The position numbers were made by a program, and so were the translations under genes. Of a DNA stretch of 64,000 bases, positions 16,384 to 25,648 are shown piece after piece. Origin of the DNA: an uncultured Eubacterium sp. (GTDB lineage: Bacteria > Bacillota > Clostridia > Oscillospirales > Acutalibacteraceae); NCBI GenBank assembly GCA_910584985.1, contig CAJUDJ010000001.1, forward strand, positions 62,001 to 126,000, read 5' to 3'. Position 1 is the first letter of the stretch. Every line of letters begins with the position of its first letter. The notes beneath the pieces were generated by a model. It had not been told where the DNA came from. It worked only from the letters and a program-made list of their open reading frames with translations, and ran no database searches.

Positions 16384-17565
16384 TTAATCTCTCTTAACGA
16401 TGGTTGAGCAGCCCATACCGCCGCCGATGCAAAGCGTTGCAAGACCTGTTTTGGCATCTCTCTTTTCCATTTCGTGAAGAAGTGTTACAAGAATACGGCA
16501 GCCTGATGCGCCAACCGGGTGGCCAAGAGCAATTGCACCGCCGTTTACATTCAGCTTCGAAAGATCAAAGTTAAGGTCGCGGCCTACTGCGATAGACTGA
16601 GCTGAGAATGCTTCGTTTGCTTCAATAAGATCAAAATCATCAATGCTCATGCCTGTTTTAGCAAGAACCTTCTTTGTGGAAGCAACAGGACCAACACCCA
16701 TAATGGTAGGATCAACACCGCCGAGCGCACCTGCAACCCATGTTGCCATTGGCTTAACGCCAAGCTCTTTTGCTTTATCTTCGCTCATAACAACGATTGC
16801 TGCTGCACCGTCATTGATACCCGAAGAGTTGCCGGCAGTAACAATACCGTCCTTCTTGAATGCAGGACGAAGCTTTGCAAGACCTTCGGCAGTTGTGCCG
16901 GGACGGGGGCCTTCATCTGTATCAAAAACAACTGTATTCTTTCTCTGCTTAACTTCAACAGGAACAATTTCATCCTTGAATCTGCCCTCTGCTACAGCTT
17001 TTTCAGCTTTCTGCTGGCTTACTGCTGCAAATTCATCAAGCTCTTCGCGGGTGATGCCGTATTTTTCACAAACATTTTCTGCTGTGATACCCATATGATA
17101 ATCATTGAAAGCATCCCAGAGAGCATCATTTACCATGGTATCAACCATTGGTGCATTACCCATTCTGTAACCGTAACGGGCCTGCTTAAGTGCATAAGGC
17201 GCCATGCTCATATTTTCCATACCGCCTGCAACAACGATATCGGCATCGCCTGCCTGAATCATCTGCGCAGCCATATTTACACAGTTAAGACCTGAACCGC
17301 ATACAACATTGATTGTAACGGCAGGTGTTTCGATAGGAAGACCAGCCTTGATGGAAGCCTGACGGGCAACATTCTGACCCTGACCTGCCTGAATTACGCA
17401 GCCCATATAAACATGGTCAACTGCATCAGCAGGAACGCCTGCTCTGTTAAGAGCTTCCTTGATTACGATTGAGCCAAGCTCTGCAGCCGGAGTTGTGCTG
17501 AGCGTGCCGCCCATTGTGCCGATAGCCGTGCGGCATGCGCCTGCAAGAACTATTTTTTTAGCCAT
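16384..17565 (-). CDS. thlA: Acetyl-CoA C-acetyltransferase (thiolase)
   Basis: 393 residues, the first gene of the operon. Acyl-accepting cysteine C89 lies in NVVCGSGLNCV, the catalytic His in GGAIALGHPVGASG, and the second Cys in CIGGGMG near the C-terminus. It condenses two acetyl-CoA to acetoacetyl-CoA, the entry step to butyrate. A good promoter lies 65-95 bases upstream. Confidence 0.97.
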   Translation of the reverse strand: MAKKIVLAGACRTAIGTMGGTLSTTPAAELGSIVIKEALNRAGVPADAVDHVYMGCVIQAGQGQNVARQASIKAGLPIETPAVTINVVCGSGLNCVNMAAQMIQAGDADIVVAGGMENMSMAPYALKQARYGYRMGNAPMVDTMVNDALWDAFNDYHMGITAENVCEKYGITREELDEFAAVSQQKAEKAVAEGRFKDEIVPVEVKQRKNTVVFDTDEGPRPGTTAEGLAKLRPAFKKDGIVTAGNSSGINDGAAAIVVMSEDKAKELGVKPMATWVAGALGGVDPTIMGVGPVASTKKVLAKTGMSIDDFDLIEANEAFSAQSIAVGRDLNFDLSKLNVNGGAIALGHPVGASGCRILVTLLHEMEKRDAKTGLATLCIGGGMGCSTIVKRD

Positions 17566-17629
17566 AATTTATTTACCTCACATAAATTTATTTGCGCAAA
17601 ATATTATATTACGCATATTATCAAATACA

Positions 17630-17658
17630 ATAATAACCTTATAAAATTAGATTGTCAA
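17630..17658 (-). promoter_or_regulatory. Promoter of the butyrate operon
   Basis: On the minus strand TTGACA (17658-17653) and TATTAT (17635-17630) with a 17-base spacer. The remaining part of the 340-base gap toward gap is AT-rich, and I see no clear operator there. Confidence 0.7.
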
Positions 17659-17849
17659 TATTTTAACAAAAATTTAGCAAACATTATAAATTCTGCTCAT
17701 AAAATTTATAAAATCTGTGCAGTTTTCAATGTCAGAAACACGGCAAATAAATACGCAATTTTTAATTGTTAAATTATTAACAATATATGGAATTTCTTAA
17801 ACAAACCCGTTCTGTTTTTTGGCATTCAAAGCATTCTGAAACAAAAAAA

Positions 17850-17872
17850 CAGGGCGGATTTTATCCGCCCTG
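17850..17872. terminator. Terminator of gapdh
   Basis: CAGGGCGGAT (17850-17859), TTT loop, ATCCGCCCTG (17863-17872). On the minus strand a run of seven T follows. Confidence 0.9.
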
Positions 17873-17904
17873 AATTCATTGAATTGCATTTTCAGCAGTT
17901 GCGC

Positions 17905-18918
17905 TTAGCCAAGCTCTGAGAAGTACTTGATTGTGCGAACCATCTGTGAAGTGTAGCTGTTTTCGTTATCATACCAGGAAACAACCTGAACTTCATAAAG
18001 GCCTTCAGCAATCGGAAGAACCATCGTCTGTGTAGCATCAAAGAGTGAACCGTAACGCATACCAACAATATCAGAAGAAACGATTTCATCTGTGTTGTAG
18101 CCGAAACTTTCGTTTGAAGCAGCCTTCATAGCAGCGTTGATGCCGTCAACAGTAACATTGTCGCCCTTAACAACAGCTGTAAGAATGGTTGTTGAGCCTG
18201 TTGGGGTAGGAACACGCTGAGCAGAGCCGATAAGCTTGCCGTTCAGCTCAGGAATTACAAGACCGATAGCCTTTGCAGCACCTGTTGAGTTCGGAACAAT
18301 ATTAACAGCAGCAGCGCGTGAACGGCGGAGATCGCCTTTTCTCTGCGGGCCGTCAAGTGTCATCTGATCACCTGTGTAAGCGTGGATTGTGCACATAATA
18401 CCGCTCTGGATTTCTGCATAATCGTTAAGAGCCTTAGCCATAGGAGCAAGGCAGTTTGTTGTGCAGGAAGCAGCAGAAATAACTGTATCCTCAGCTGTGA
18501 GTGATTCATGGTTTACATTGTAAACAACTGTTGGAAGATCATTGCCTGCAGGAGCAGAAATAACAACCTTGCGGGCACCTGCCTTAATGTGAGCAGAAGC
18601 CTTATCCTTTGAGCAATAAAAACCTGTGCATTCAAGAACTACATCTACACCGAGCTCTCCCCATGGAAGCTCAGAAGCGTCTGCCTTTGCATAGATTTCG
18701 ATTTCCTTACCGTCTACAACAATTGATGTTTCCTTAGCTTCAACTGTATCAGCAAGAGCATACTTACCCTGTGATGAATCATACTTAAGAAGATGAGCAA
18801 GCATTTTCGGGCTTGTAAGGTCATTGATAGCAACTACCTCATAGCCTTCAGCACCGAACATCTGGCGGAATGCAAGACGACCGATACGGCCGAAACCGTT
18901 AATAGCAACCTTTACCAT
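17905..18918 (-). CDS. gap: Glyceraldehyde-3-phosphate dehydrogenase, NAD-dependent
   Basis: 337 residues. Dinucleotide motif NGFGRIGR (7-14), Asp33 (NAD preference) in INDL, and catalytic Cys152 in SAASCTTNC. It oxidises glyceraldehyde-3-phosphate to 1,3-bisphosphoglycerate in glycolysis and makes NADH, which the adjacent butyrate operon consumes. It is a separate transcription unit with its own promoter and terminator and a CGGAGG ribosome-binding site. Confidence 0.98.
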   Translation of the reverse strand: MVKVAINGFGRIGRLAFRQMFGAEGYEVVAINDLTSPKMLAHLLKYDSSQGKYALADTVEAKETSIVVDGKEIEIYAKADASELPWGELGVDVVLECTGFYCSKDKASAHIKAGARKVVISAPAGNDLPTVVYNVNHESLTAEDTVISAASCTTNCLAPMAKALNDYAEIQSGIMCTIHAYTGDQMTLDGPQRKGDLRRSRAAAVNIVPNSTGAAKAIGLVIPELNGKLIGSAQRVPTPTGSTTILTAVVKGDNVTVDGINAAMKAASNESFGYNTDEIVSSDIVGMRYGSLFDATQTMVLPIAEGLYEVQVVSWYDNENSYTSQMVRTIKYFSELG

Positions 18919-18983
18919 TGGAATATACCTCCGAAAAATAATGATTATTTAAAATATTGGTTTTCAATATTTTATCGTATTAT

Positions 18984-19012
18984 ATTTTATACTGTTTGTC
19001 CCCGAATATCAA
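18984..19012 (-). promoter_or_regulatory. Promoter of gap
   Basis: On the minus strand TTGATA (19012-19007) and TAAAAT (18989-18984) with a 17-base spacer. Confidence 0.65.
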
Positions 19013-19100
19013 GCACTTTTTTCCATTTATTAAACTTTGTTAATTCTGACCAAAAATAAAAATAGGTTTCCATTAAAATTTTGGCTTAAAAACAAAGATT

Positions 19101-20474
19101 TTACTGTGCCTGCATATTTCTGCTTTTTCTTCTTAAAATCAAAACGGGAATTAATGTTAAAACAGCAACTGCGGCAGCTGCCCAAAACATAACATTTCCG
19201 GGAGCAGAAGTAACAACGCCGTATTCGTTTGTGTAAGTTATTTCCGAAAAGCGGCACACAACATTTCCGATAAACGGGCCGATAATCATCGGAATAAGCA
19301 CATAGAATAAAATGCGGATGCCCTGGAACGAACCAATCTTTCCTTCCGGCATAAAATCACGCACGGAAGCATTCATTGCAATGCCGAACAGTGCCCAGCC
19401 GAGCAGTGCGGGAACCGCACAGATAAAGAAAACAACGATGTTCTTTGCAAAACCTGCCGCAAACAAACCGAGGAAATAAAGAACAACGGAAAATACCATG
19501 AACTTTTCCTTGCCGAGCTTATCCATAAGCCTGCCTGCCAGAATAACCATTGCAACGGCAGCAATAACAACCACTGCGGCAACAGCCATTATTGCAGGTG
19601 TAAGCGATGCCATAACATTATCCAGGCTGAAATGCATTACATTGCCGAGGTATATGAATATGTAAGGGAAAAACACCTGAAATGCCGTGGAAGTAAAACA
19701 GTTTGCCGAAAGCGCAAGATAAAGCTTTTTATTCTCTTTAACAACAGACGGCCGGAAACCGTAAACAATATCCTTCCAGTAAGAGCCCTCCGTCTGCGGC
19801 TGAACATTTGCATCTTTAACCGTAAACAGACCTAAAATGCCGCATACGGTTACAATTCCCCCCAGCCCGATGAATATAACATTATAGCCGATGGATTCCA
19901 CAGCACCTGCCAGCCCCATAACACCGGCTGTTGCGACAAGCGGAAGAAGCGTTAAAACACTTTCAACGGTTGCACGGTTTTTCGTGCTTGTAACATCGGT
20001 TACCCATGCATTGAAAGCAGCATCATTTCCGGTTGAGCCGATAAAGGACATTACACAGTCCATAACAATAACGATGGCAACCGTTACTGTTAAAATACGC
20101 ACCTCATCAGTAAGATGAAACAGCTTTGCCGTGTTATCCCTTGATATAACACCGAATACAGCCGTTACAATACCCCACAATATGTAGCCAATTGAAATAA
20201 ATGGCTTTCTTTTTCCGATTTTATCACTGAGTGTACCCATCAAAAAGGTTGCCAGCACGGTAAAGGATGCGCTTGCCGCAACCATGGTGCTGATTGCGCT
20301 CATAACATCTATTGAACCGTTTACCGCCGCCTGCGAAGCGCCGTTATAAACAGAATTGTAAAGGAATGTGTTGAAAAACATATTTTCAACAGCCCATGCA
20401 ATCTGCCCGATAAAGCCGAAAATAATAATATTTAACCATATTTTGGCTCCAAGCCCTGAACCTTTCTTCTGCAT
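19101..20474 (-). CDS. MFS transporter, SLC45/GPH-like
   Basis: 457 residues with about 12 transmembrane helices. The first loop has LMGTLSDKIGKRKPFI (about 79-94), the MFS/GPH cytoplasmic signature, and a matching loop in the second half reads GRLMDKLGKEKFM. The N-terminal IGQIAWAVENMFFN resembles SLC45-like bacterial sugar/H+ symporters. The substrate is not inferable from context. AGGGGGAA precedes the ATG. Confidence 0.85.
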   Translation of the reverse strand: MQKKGSGLGAKIWLNIIIFGFIGQIAWAVENMFFNTFLYNSVYNGASQAAVNGSIDVMSAISTMVAASASFTVLATFLMGTLSDKIGKRKPFISIGYILWGIVTAVFGVISRDNTAKLFHLTDEVRILTVTVAIVIVMDCVMSFIGSTGNDAAFNAWVTDVTSTKNRATVESVLTLLPLVATAGVMGLAGAVESIGYNVIFIGLGGIVTVCGILGLFTVKDANVQPQTEGSYWKDIVYGFRPSVVKENKKLYLALSANCFTSTAFQVFFPYIFIYLGNVMHFSLDNVMASLTPAIMAVAAVVVIAAVAMVILAGRLMDKLGKEKFMVFSVVLYFLGLFAAGFAKNIVVFFICAVPALLGWALFGIAMNASVRDFMPEGKIGSFQGIRILFYVLIPMIIGPFIGNVVCRFSEITYTNEYGVVTSAPGNVMFWAAAAVAVLTLIPVLILRRKSRNMQAQ

Positions 20475-20495
20475 AAAAATTCCCCCTTACATTGT

Positions 20496-20524
20496 ATTAT
20501 GCGCGATTGTTATTTGTTTGTCAA
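20496..20524 (-). promoter_or_regulatory. Promoter of the MFS transporter gene
   Basis: On the minus strand TTGACA (20524-20519) and CATAAT (20501-20496) with a 17-base spacer. Confidence 0.65.
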
Positions 20525-20561
20525 TAAAAATTTTACAATCAAATGCTTTTTGTAAAAAGTA

Positions 20562-20591
20562 TTCATTATCATTAAAAAAAATGATAATGAA
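20562..20591. repeat. Perfect 12-bp inverted repeat upstream of the MFS gene
   Basis: TTCATTATCATT (20562-20573), six A, AATGATAATGAA (20580-20591). It sits about 40 bases upstream of the -35 and may be an operator. The rest of this gap (20592-20720) holds a G run and a weak TTAAGGG/CCCTTAA stem and no gene. Confidence 0.5.
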
Positions 20592-20724
20592 CGCTGCCTT
20601 TGGCATGTGCACATTGTGCGCTTGCAAAAATGAAATAAGGGGGGGATTTTTAAGGGAGAACTATTGAGCCACAAGCAAAAACTCCCCTTAAATTGTTTCT
20701 TTCATACCTTTTTTATAAAAAGAA

Positions 20725-20750
20725 TAAAGAGCAGGATTCCCTGCTCTTTA
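20725..20750. terminator. Terminator of the two-component operon
   Basis: TAAAGAGCAGG (20725-20735), ATTC loop, CCTGCTCTTTA (20740-20750), followed on the minus strand by TTCTTTTTAT. Confidence 0.85.
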
Positions 20751-20757
20751 CACAAAT

Positions 20758-23205
20758 TTACTTTTTCGGAATTTTAACCGTTGCCTTGAACAAATCGCCG
20801 TCTATTGAAATAATCAGTTCGCCGTTATTCAGTCTGCAAAGCTCCTTTGCAATGGACAGACCAAGCCCGTTCCCATCCTGACTTCTGGACTGATCGCCCC
20901 GTACAAAGCGTTCCGTTAATTCCTCTGCCGAAATATTCAGCTGTTCCCTTGAAATATTCTTGATTTCAAAGTAACCGAAATCGGAATCGGAATAAACCCT
21001 TGCATATACACGGGAACCGGGGGCGGAATACTTTCTTGCATTGGACAGCAGATTTTCAAACACACGGTAAATCTTTGTGCCATCTGCATAAACAATGTGC
21101 TTATCCGCGGATTCTTCAAAAATCACCTGTAAATTATTCTTTTCAATATCCGCCGTTTCCTCAACCACAGCCTGCGCGGCAAGTTCGTTCAGATTCAGCA
21201 TTGTCTTATTGATGGTTACATTGCCGGAGGAAACCTTGGAGGCTTCTATCAAATCCTCAATCAGCCGTTTCAGCTTATTGGATTTTTCTGCAATAACCGC
21301 CATATATTTCTTTGCATCCGCATTTTCAATATCGCATTTCTGAAGCAAATCTATATAATTGATAACCGAAGTAAGCGGCGTTTTCAGATCATGGGAAACA
21401 TTGGTTATCAGTTCTGTTTTTGTGCGCTCATCCTTAACCGCTTTGATAACCGCCTGCTGCAGCTCTGCATTTGTTTTTTCAAGGCTGTCCGCAAGAATTT
21501 TAAGGCTTTGAGGAAGCTGAGCAGTATTATAAGGCAGCGGTTCGCCTTTTTCGCTTGCGACAATAATATCATCCAGCAATTTCATATATTTCACTGCCCT
21601 GTGAATCAAAAGCGCATCCAAACCGAGAACAACAGGAATTCCAAGAAGACCGCAGAAAACGGAAAAACCGTATCCATCTATAAAACATCCCATAATAATC
21701 AGAACGGAAACGATATTAAACAGCGTATAAAACACAACTGCCGGCACAGAGCGTTTATGCAGCAGCTTCGGCTTGAAAGCAAAGCCTGCTAACATAGCGC
21801 CGAATCTTCTGAAGCCTTTTCCTATGCCTTTGAATACCCATATAAACGCCTGATAAATCAACTTCAGAATTCTTACGATGAGCATTCTGCCGAATACAGG
21901 ATAATCCACCTTAACTGCTCTGGAAACAGAAACGGCAAAACCCAAAAGGATAAGACATATCAGAACAGCACCCAGGCAGAAAATCAGATGCAGCCAGCCC
22001 GAATGATAAAAGGCAATATCGCCTCTGCCGAAATAGGTTTTCGGGTGCCCGAAAACATATCCGTATTCAAGCATTAATACACCGATTCCGGTGCCGGTTA
22101 ATCCGATGGCAGCTGCCATCAAAACAAATTGTATATCTGCCGGTATTTTATCTGTTTTCGCCATCGAAACCGTGCCGTTTTTATGCCCTGCAAGGCGGCA
22201 GGAAACAACAGCAAGCACAATTAAGGAAACGGCTGAAATCAGCATATTGATAAATATATAATCAATATCCGCACTACAGGCTTTCAGATAATCCTCATAA
22301 AGATAATGATAACTATCCTCTTCTGAAAATTCGGGATTTATGCTGATATAAACGATAAAATTGCCGCCAAGCGGTTTCAGAATATAGTTGTCCGGATTAA
22401 AAGCAGCATTCCCTTTAAAATGCATCAGATTTTCGCTCGAAGAAAAGCTGTTTGTGCCGGAGCTGAAATAAATATAATCACCCTGCCCGCTTTCAACATT
22501 GCTTATCAATGCCACCGTATCGGAAACATTGGTAATCACTTCATCTCCGTAGGAAGCATAATAGCTTATATTCTTATTGCTGCCGTATGGACTGTTATAA
22601 TAAGAATAATTGGAAATGCTGGTATAATATTGACTTATCATGTTACGAGCAAGAGAATCACTGTGCCCGAAATTGATGCCGCTTCTGCTGTCCTCCGGCA
22701 CGGCAAGCGACTGATCCTCATACACCATAAAACAGGTATAATAATAACCGTCATCGCCCTGATAATAGGCTCTGCCATCCTTCAGATGTCCTGATTTATA
22801 ATGGCCGTCCTGCGATTCATTATCCCCGTAATAAACATCTTCTTCGCCGTAAACAATGCTTAAAACCTCGGCATCGCTCAGCCGGTTTTCACGCTCCGCT
22901 TGTTTATAGTTTGCAAAAAACGAATCTATATAATCACGCTTCTGCTGCACTCTTGCCGAATTTGTAATGACATTTTCTACAGAAGATATATCCTCCAGAA
23001 AATTATTTTCAAATGCGGCACTTGTGTAAAAATTATTTTTTTCGGGATTCAGAAAATTCTTTTCATTGCCGAAGAACACGCAATAGCGGATTAAGGACAA
23101 GCCGTTGCTCATCAGAACCGCCGCCATAAAGCATGCCAGCAGCACGCAGAGTGCTTTATTCAGACTGCTGTATTTATATTTTTTCCACTTTGTATCCAAG
23201 GCCAT
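20758..23205 (-). CDS. Membrane sensor histidine kinase
   Basis: About 815 residues. An N-terminal helix, a large extracytoplasmic Tyr/Ser/Asp-rich sensor region of about 280 residues and several further membrane helices are followed by the cytoplasmic kinase core: H-box SHDLKTPLTSV and ATP-binding G-box DGNGLGLSIAKEL near the C-terminus. It phosphorylates the response regulator encoded just upstream. I chose ATG 23205 because AAGGTGG precedes it; it overlaps the regulator stop by 32 bases, indicating coupled translation. The ligand is unknown. Confidence 0.92.
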   Translation of the reverse strand: MALDTKWKKYKYSSLNKALCVLLACFMAAVLMSNGLSLIRYCVFFGNEKNFLNPEKNNFYTSAAFENNFLEDISSVENVITNSARVQQKRDYIDSFFANYKQAERENRLSDAEVLSIVYGEEDVYYGDNESQDGHYKSGHLKDGRAYYQGDDGYYYTCFMVYEDQSLAVPEDSRSGINFGHSDSLARNMISQYYTSISNYSYYNSPYGSNKNISYYASYGDEVITNVSDTVALISNVESGQGDYIYFSSGTNSFSSSENLMHFKGNAAFNPDNYILKPLGGNFIVYISINPEFSEEDSYHYLYEDYLKACSADIDYIFINMLISAVSLIVLAVVSCRLAGHKNGTVSMAKTDKIPADIQFVLMAAAIGLTGTGIGVLMLEYGYVFGHPKTYFGRGDIAFYHSGWLHLIFCLGAVLICLILLGFAVSVSRAVKVDYPVFGRMLIVRILKLIYQAFIWVFKGIGKGFRRFGAMLAGFAFKPKLLHKRSVPAVVFYTLFNIVSVLIIMGCFIDGYGFSVFCGLLGIPVVLGLDALLIHRAVKYMKLLDDIIVASEKGEPLPYNTAQLPQSLKILADSLEKTNAELQQAVIKAVKDERTKTELITNVSHDLKTPLTSVINYIDLLQKCDIENADAKKYMAVIAEKSNKLKRLIEDLIEASKVSSGNVTINKTMLNLNELAAQAVVEETADIEKNNLQVIFEESADKHIVYADGTKIYRVFENLLSNARKYSAPGSRVYARVYSDSDFGYFEIKNISREQLNISAEELTERFVRGDQSRSQDGNGLGLSIAKELCRLNNGELIISIDGDLFKATVKIPKK

Positions 23206-23863
23206 ACACCACCTTAATATATTTCGGGTCCTTTGGATTGATTTCAATTTTCTCTCTTATGTTCTTAATATGTACGGTAACTGTTTTTTCGGAACGGAAA
23301 GACGGTTCATTCCACACGGCCTCATATATTTGCCCCGAGGAAAGCACCCTGCCCATATTTTTGCAAAGATATTCCAGAATCATATATTCCGTTGCCGTAA
23401 GCTTAATACCCTCGCCGTCTACAGACACGGTTTTGGCATCCGTATCCACGATAAGACCTCCTGTTACAATCTGCGAAGCCTTTTTCACAAAGCCCGAAAA
23501 GGAAATATATCTTCTGATCTGGGATTTCACCCTTGCCACAAGTTCCAGCGGATTGAACGGCTTTGTAACATAATCATCCGCCCCGAAGCCGAGCCCCGCA
23601 ATTTTATCCGTATCCTCTGATTTTGCCGAAAGCATTATAATCGGAAAATTATGCTTTTCCCTGATTTTAAGCGTGGCCTGCAGACCATCCATTTTCGGCA
23701 TCATAATATCCAGCACAAGACAGTGAATTTCATTTTTCTCAATCATTTCCAGTGCCTCAAGCCCGTTTTCCGCTTTTAAAACATTATAGCCCTCTATCTT
23801 AAGATAAATTTCGATAGAATCAAGTATCGCCTTATCATCATCGCAGACAAGTATGGTTTCCAT
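23174..23863 (-). CDS. OmpR-family response regulator
   Basis: 229 residues: a receiver domain with acidic pocket D8-D10, phospho-acceptor D52 (LVLDIMMPKMDG) and K101, then a winged-helix DNA-binding domain from about 130 (ATEYMILEYLCKNMGR, HIKNIREKIE). It is first of a two-gene operon with the kinase. AAGGGAGTG precedes the start. Possible targets nearby are the polygalacturonase and MFS genes, but no shared operator was recognised. Confidence 0.95.
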   Translation of the reverse strand: METILVCDDDKAILDSIEIYLKIEGYNVLKAENGLEALEMIEKNEIHCLVLDIMMPKMDGLQATLKIREKHNFPIIMLSAKSEDTDKIAGLGFGADDYVTKPFNPLELVARVKSQIRRYISFSGFVKKASQIVTGGLIVDTDAKTVSVDGEGIKLTATEYMILEYLCKNMGRVLSSGQIYEAVWNEPSFRSEKTVTVHIKNIREKIEINPKDPKYIKVVYGLGYKVEKI

Positions 23864-23984
23864 CTGTAATCACTCCCTTTCCGTATTGTAACATAATCAG
23901 AACACAAGTTAAACCCGTTAATTGTATTAAACCGCAGTAAAATTTAAACAAAGTAATGAAAAAGTAAAGAAAAAATTAAAAAAA

Positions 23985-24036
23985 CCGCGAACAAGCCATG
24001 CTGCCCGAAAAATGCAGCCATTTATGACTTTTCACG
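23985..24036. terminator. Long hairpin terminator downstream of the GH28 gene
   Basis: On the minus strand CCGTGAA-AG and GGCTGC pair with GCAGC and CT-TTCGCGG in an imperfect long stem followed by seven T. Plus-strand T-rich sequence also follows, so it may act in both directions. Confidence 0.7.
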
Positions 24037-24086
24037 GATTTTTTATTTTGGTATAAATCAGGATTTTCTCCCTGTCTGCTTTCAGC

Positions 24087-25460
24087 CTATACTTTTAAAA
24101 CATTATTAAATCTGAAGGCCTCTGTGTGTTCAAAGGCGCCGCTGCCGCTGAAACGCACAAGCTCAATATTTTCAACATTTTCTGCATCTATGGCATATTT
24201 ATAGCTTTCACAGCATTCTCCCCAAAGTGTTTTTGTTTTCATAATTGTAATATCCTTAACATATCTGAGGAAAAAGGCAGAATTGTCAAATTTCTCAACA
24301 CCCCAGTCCAGGCATGGCCTTAAATCATACAGACCGCATGGCCATTTGCTTGTTTTGGTAAGCTCTATACGGCAGTTTTCAAAGGTAATATCTTCAATCA
24401 CATTATCCGCATTGCCGTGAATCAGCACGCCGTTTTCACCCTTTGCCGTAACATTGAAAAAGCGTATATTTTTTATTGTTCCGCTTTTCGTGTTTTCATC
24501 CCTGTTGAAAGTGGTAATGGTTATCGGCTCTGCCGTGCCCCACCAGTCCGGGCAGAAGCGGCGTGTTTCAATAATAATATTGGAATAGGTAACATTTTCT
24601 ACATTGCCGCCGTCCCTGATCTGAATGGAAAGTCCCCTGTTTGATTTGCTGATTGTGCAGTTGGAAACAATAATGTTTCTGAAATCGCCCACACCCTCCG
24701 TGCCGATTTTAACAGCAGCAGAGGTTGAAATCAGCGTGCAGCCGTCTATCACCACATTTTCCGTTGGGCCGTATTCGCTGTTTCCCTTTGAGGTTTTCAG
24801 GCAGATGCAGTCATCCGCACAGGTAACATGGCAGCCCAAAATTCTTACATTTGTGCAGTGATCGGGATCTATTCCATCACTGTTTGCAACATCAAGGTCA
24901 TTTAAAATCCGGATTCTGTCTATCAGCACATCATCACAGCCGGCCGGATGCAACGTCCAGAACGGTGCATCCACAACCGTAAAATCCTTAAAGGTGATAT
25001 GATTGCTTTTTTCAACATACATAACGGTAGGGCGCGGATAAAAATCGCCGGTTACATAATATCTGTCCTTGCGCTGCACAAAGGCATGACCGTTTGCATC
25101 AATCGTGCCCTCGCCGCTTATTGTGCAGTGATCTGCCTCGTAGCCGTAAATAAACACAAAGCTTGGCTTTCCTGTTACGGGGTTTCCGATCAGAGCCGTT
25201 TTCGGATCGTTTATCAGCTTGTTTGGGCGGATATATCCGTCTATATTTGAAGTGGCTTTGATGGAAGCTCCCTTTTGAATATGCAGGTCCACATTCTTTT
25301 TAATCTGAATGGAATCGCTGTAAAAAACATGACCGCTCTGCAGCACAACTCTGCCTCCGCCGTTTTTGGCACAGTCGTCTATTGCATGCTGAATGGCAAA
25401 GGCATCATTTGTTTTTCCGTCCCCTGCTGCACCGTAATGCAAAACATTATATTCCTTCAT
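24087..25460 (-). CDS. Glycoside hydrolase family 28 (polygalacturonase-like)
   Basis: 457 residues of right-handed beta-helix. The GH28 catalytic Asp motifs are present: NSDGIDPD (about 193-200) and ADDCICLKT (about 215-223), followed by KIGTEGVGDFRNI. The N-terminus starts with YGAAGDGKTNDAFAIQ, the usual pectate-lyase-superfamily entry. No signal peptide is evident, so it probably acts on imported oligogalacturonides or related rhamnogalacturonan fragments in the cytoplasm. It is a single gene, with AAAAGGGGAAGAG before the ATG. Confidence 0.92.
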   Translation of the reverse strand: MKEYNVLHYGAAGDGKTNDAFAIQHAIDDCAKNGGGRVVLQSGHVFYSDSIQIKKNVDLHIQKGASIKATSNIDGYIRPNKLINDPKTALIGNPVTGKPSFVFIYGYEADHCTISGEGTIDANGHAFVQRKDRYYVTGDFYPRPTVMYVEKSNHITFKDFTVVDAPFWTLHPAGCDDVLIDRIRILNDLDVANSDGIDPDHCTNVRILGCHVTCADDCICLKTSKGNSEYGPTENVVIDGCTLISTSAAVKIGTEGVGDFRNIIVSNCTISKSNRGLSIQIRDGGNVENVTYSNIIIETRRFCPDWWGTAEPITITTFNRDENTKSGTIKNIRFFNVTAKGENGVLIHGNADNVIEDITFENCRIELTKTSKWPCGLYDLRPCLDWGVEKFDNSAFFLRYVKDITIMKTKTLWGECCESYKYAIDAENVENIELVRFSGSGAFEHTEAFRFNNVLKV

Positions 25461-25507
25461 TTCTCTTCCCCTTTTATGTATAAATTATGTATATAAAACC
25501 TGATTTA

Positions 25508-25558
25508 ATAATATCACACTGAATTTCGTTTGACAAGAGCCAGAAGTTATGGTAATAT
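25508..25558. promoter_or_regulatory. Divergent promoters sharing their -35 region
   Basis: Plus: TTGACA (25530-25535) and TAATAT (25553-25558), 17-base spacer, for the FAD protein. Minus: TTGTCA (25536-25531) and TATTAT (25513-25508), 17-base spacer, for the GH28 gene. The two -35 boxes overlap by five bases. Confidence 0.6.
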
Positions 25559-25648
25559 GCAAATGTAAATTATGATATTGCGGCTGCCACGATCTCCTCA
25601 GTCCAACGGAGATTGCTGACAGCTAATTTTATTTTAAGGATGAAAAAG

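Noticed and set aside
20562..20591. TTCATTATCATT-A6-AATGATAATGAA as a Fur box
   Set aside because: The half-sites are in the opposite orientation to the Fur consensus and spaced by six A; kept only as an inverted repeat.
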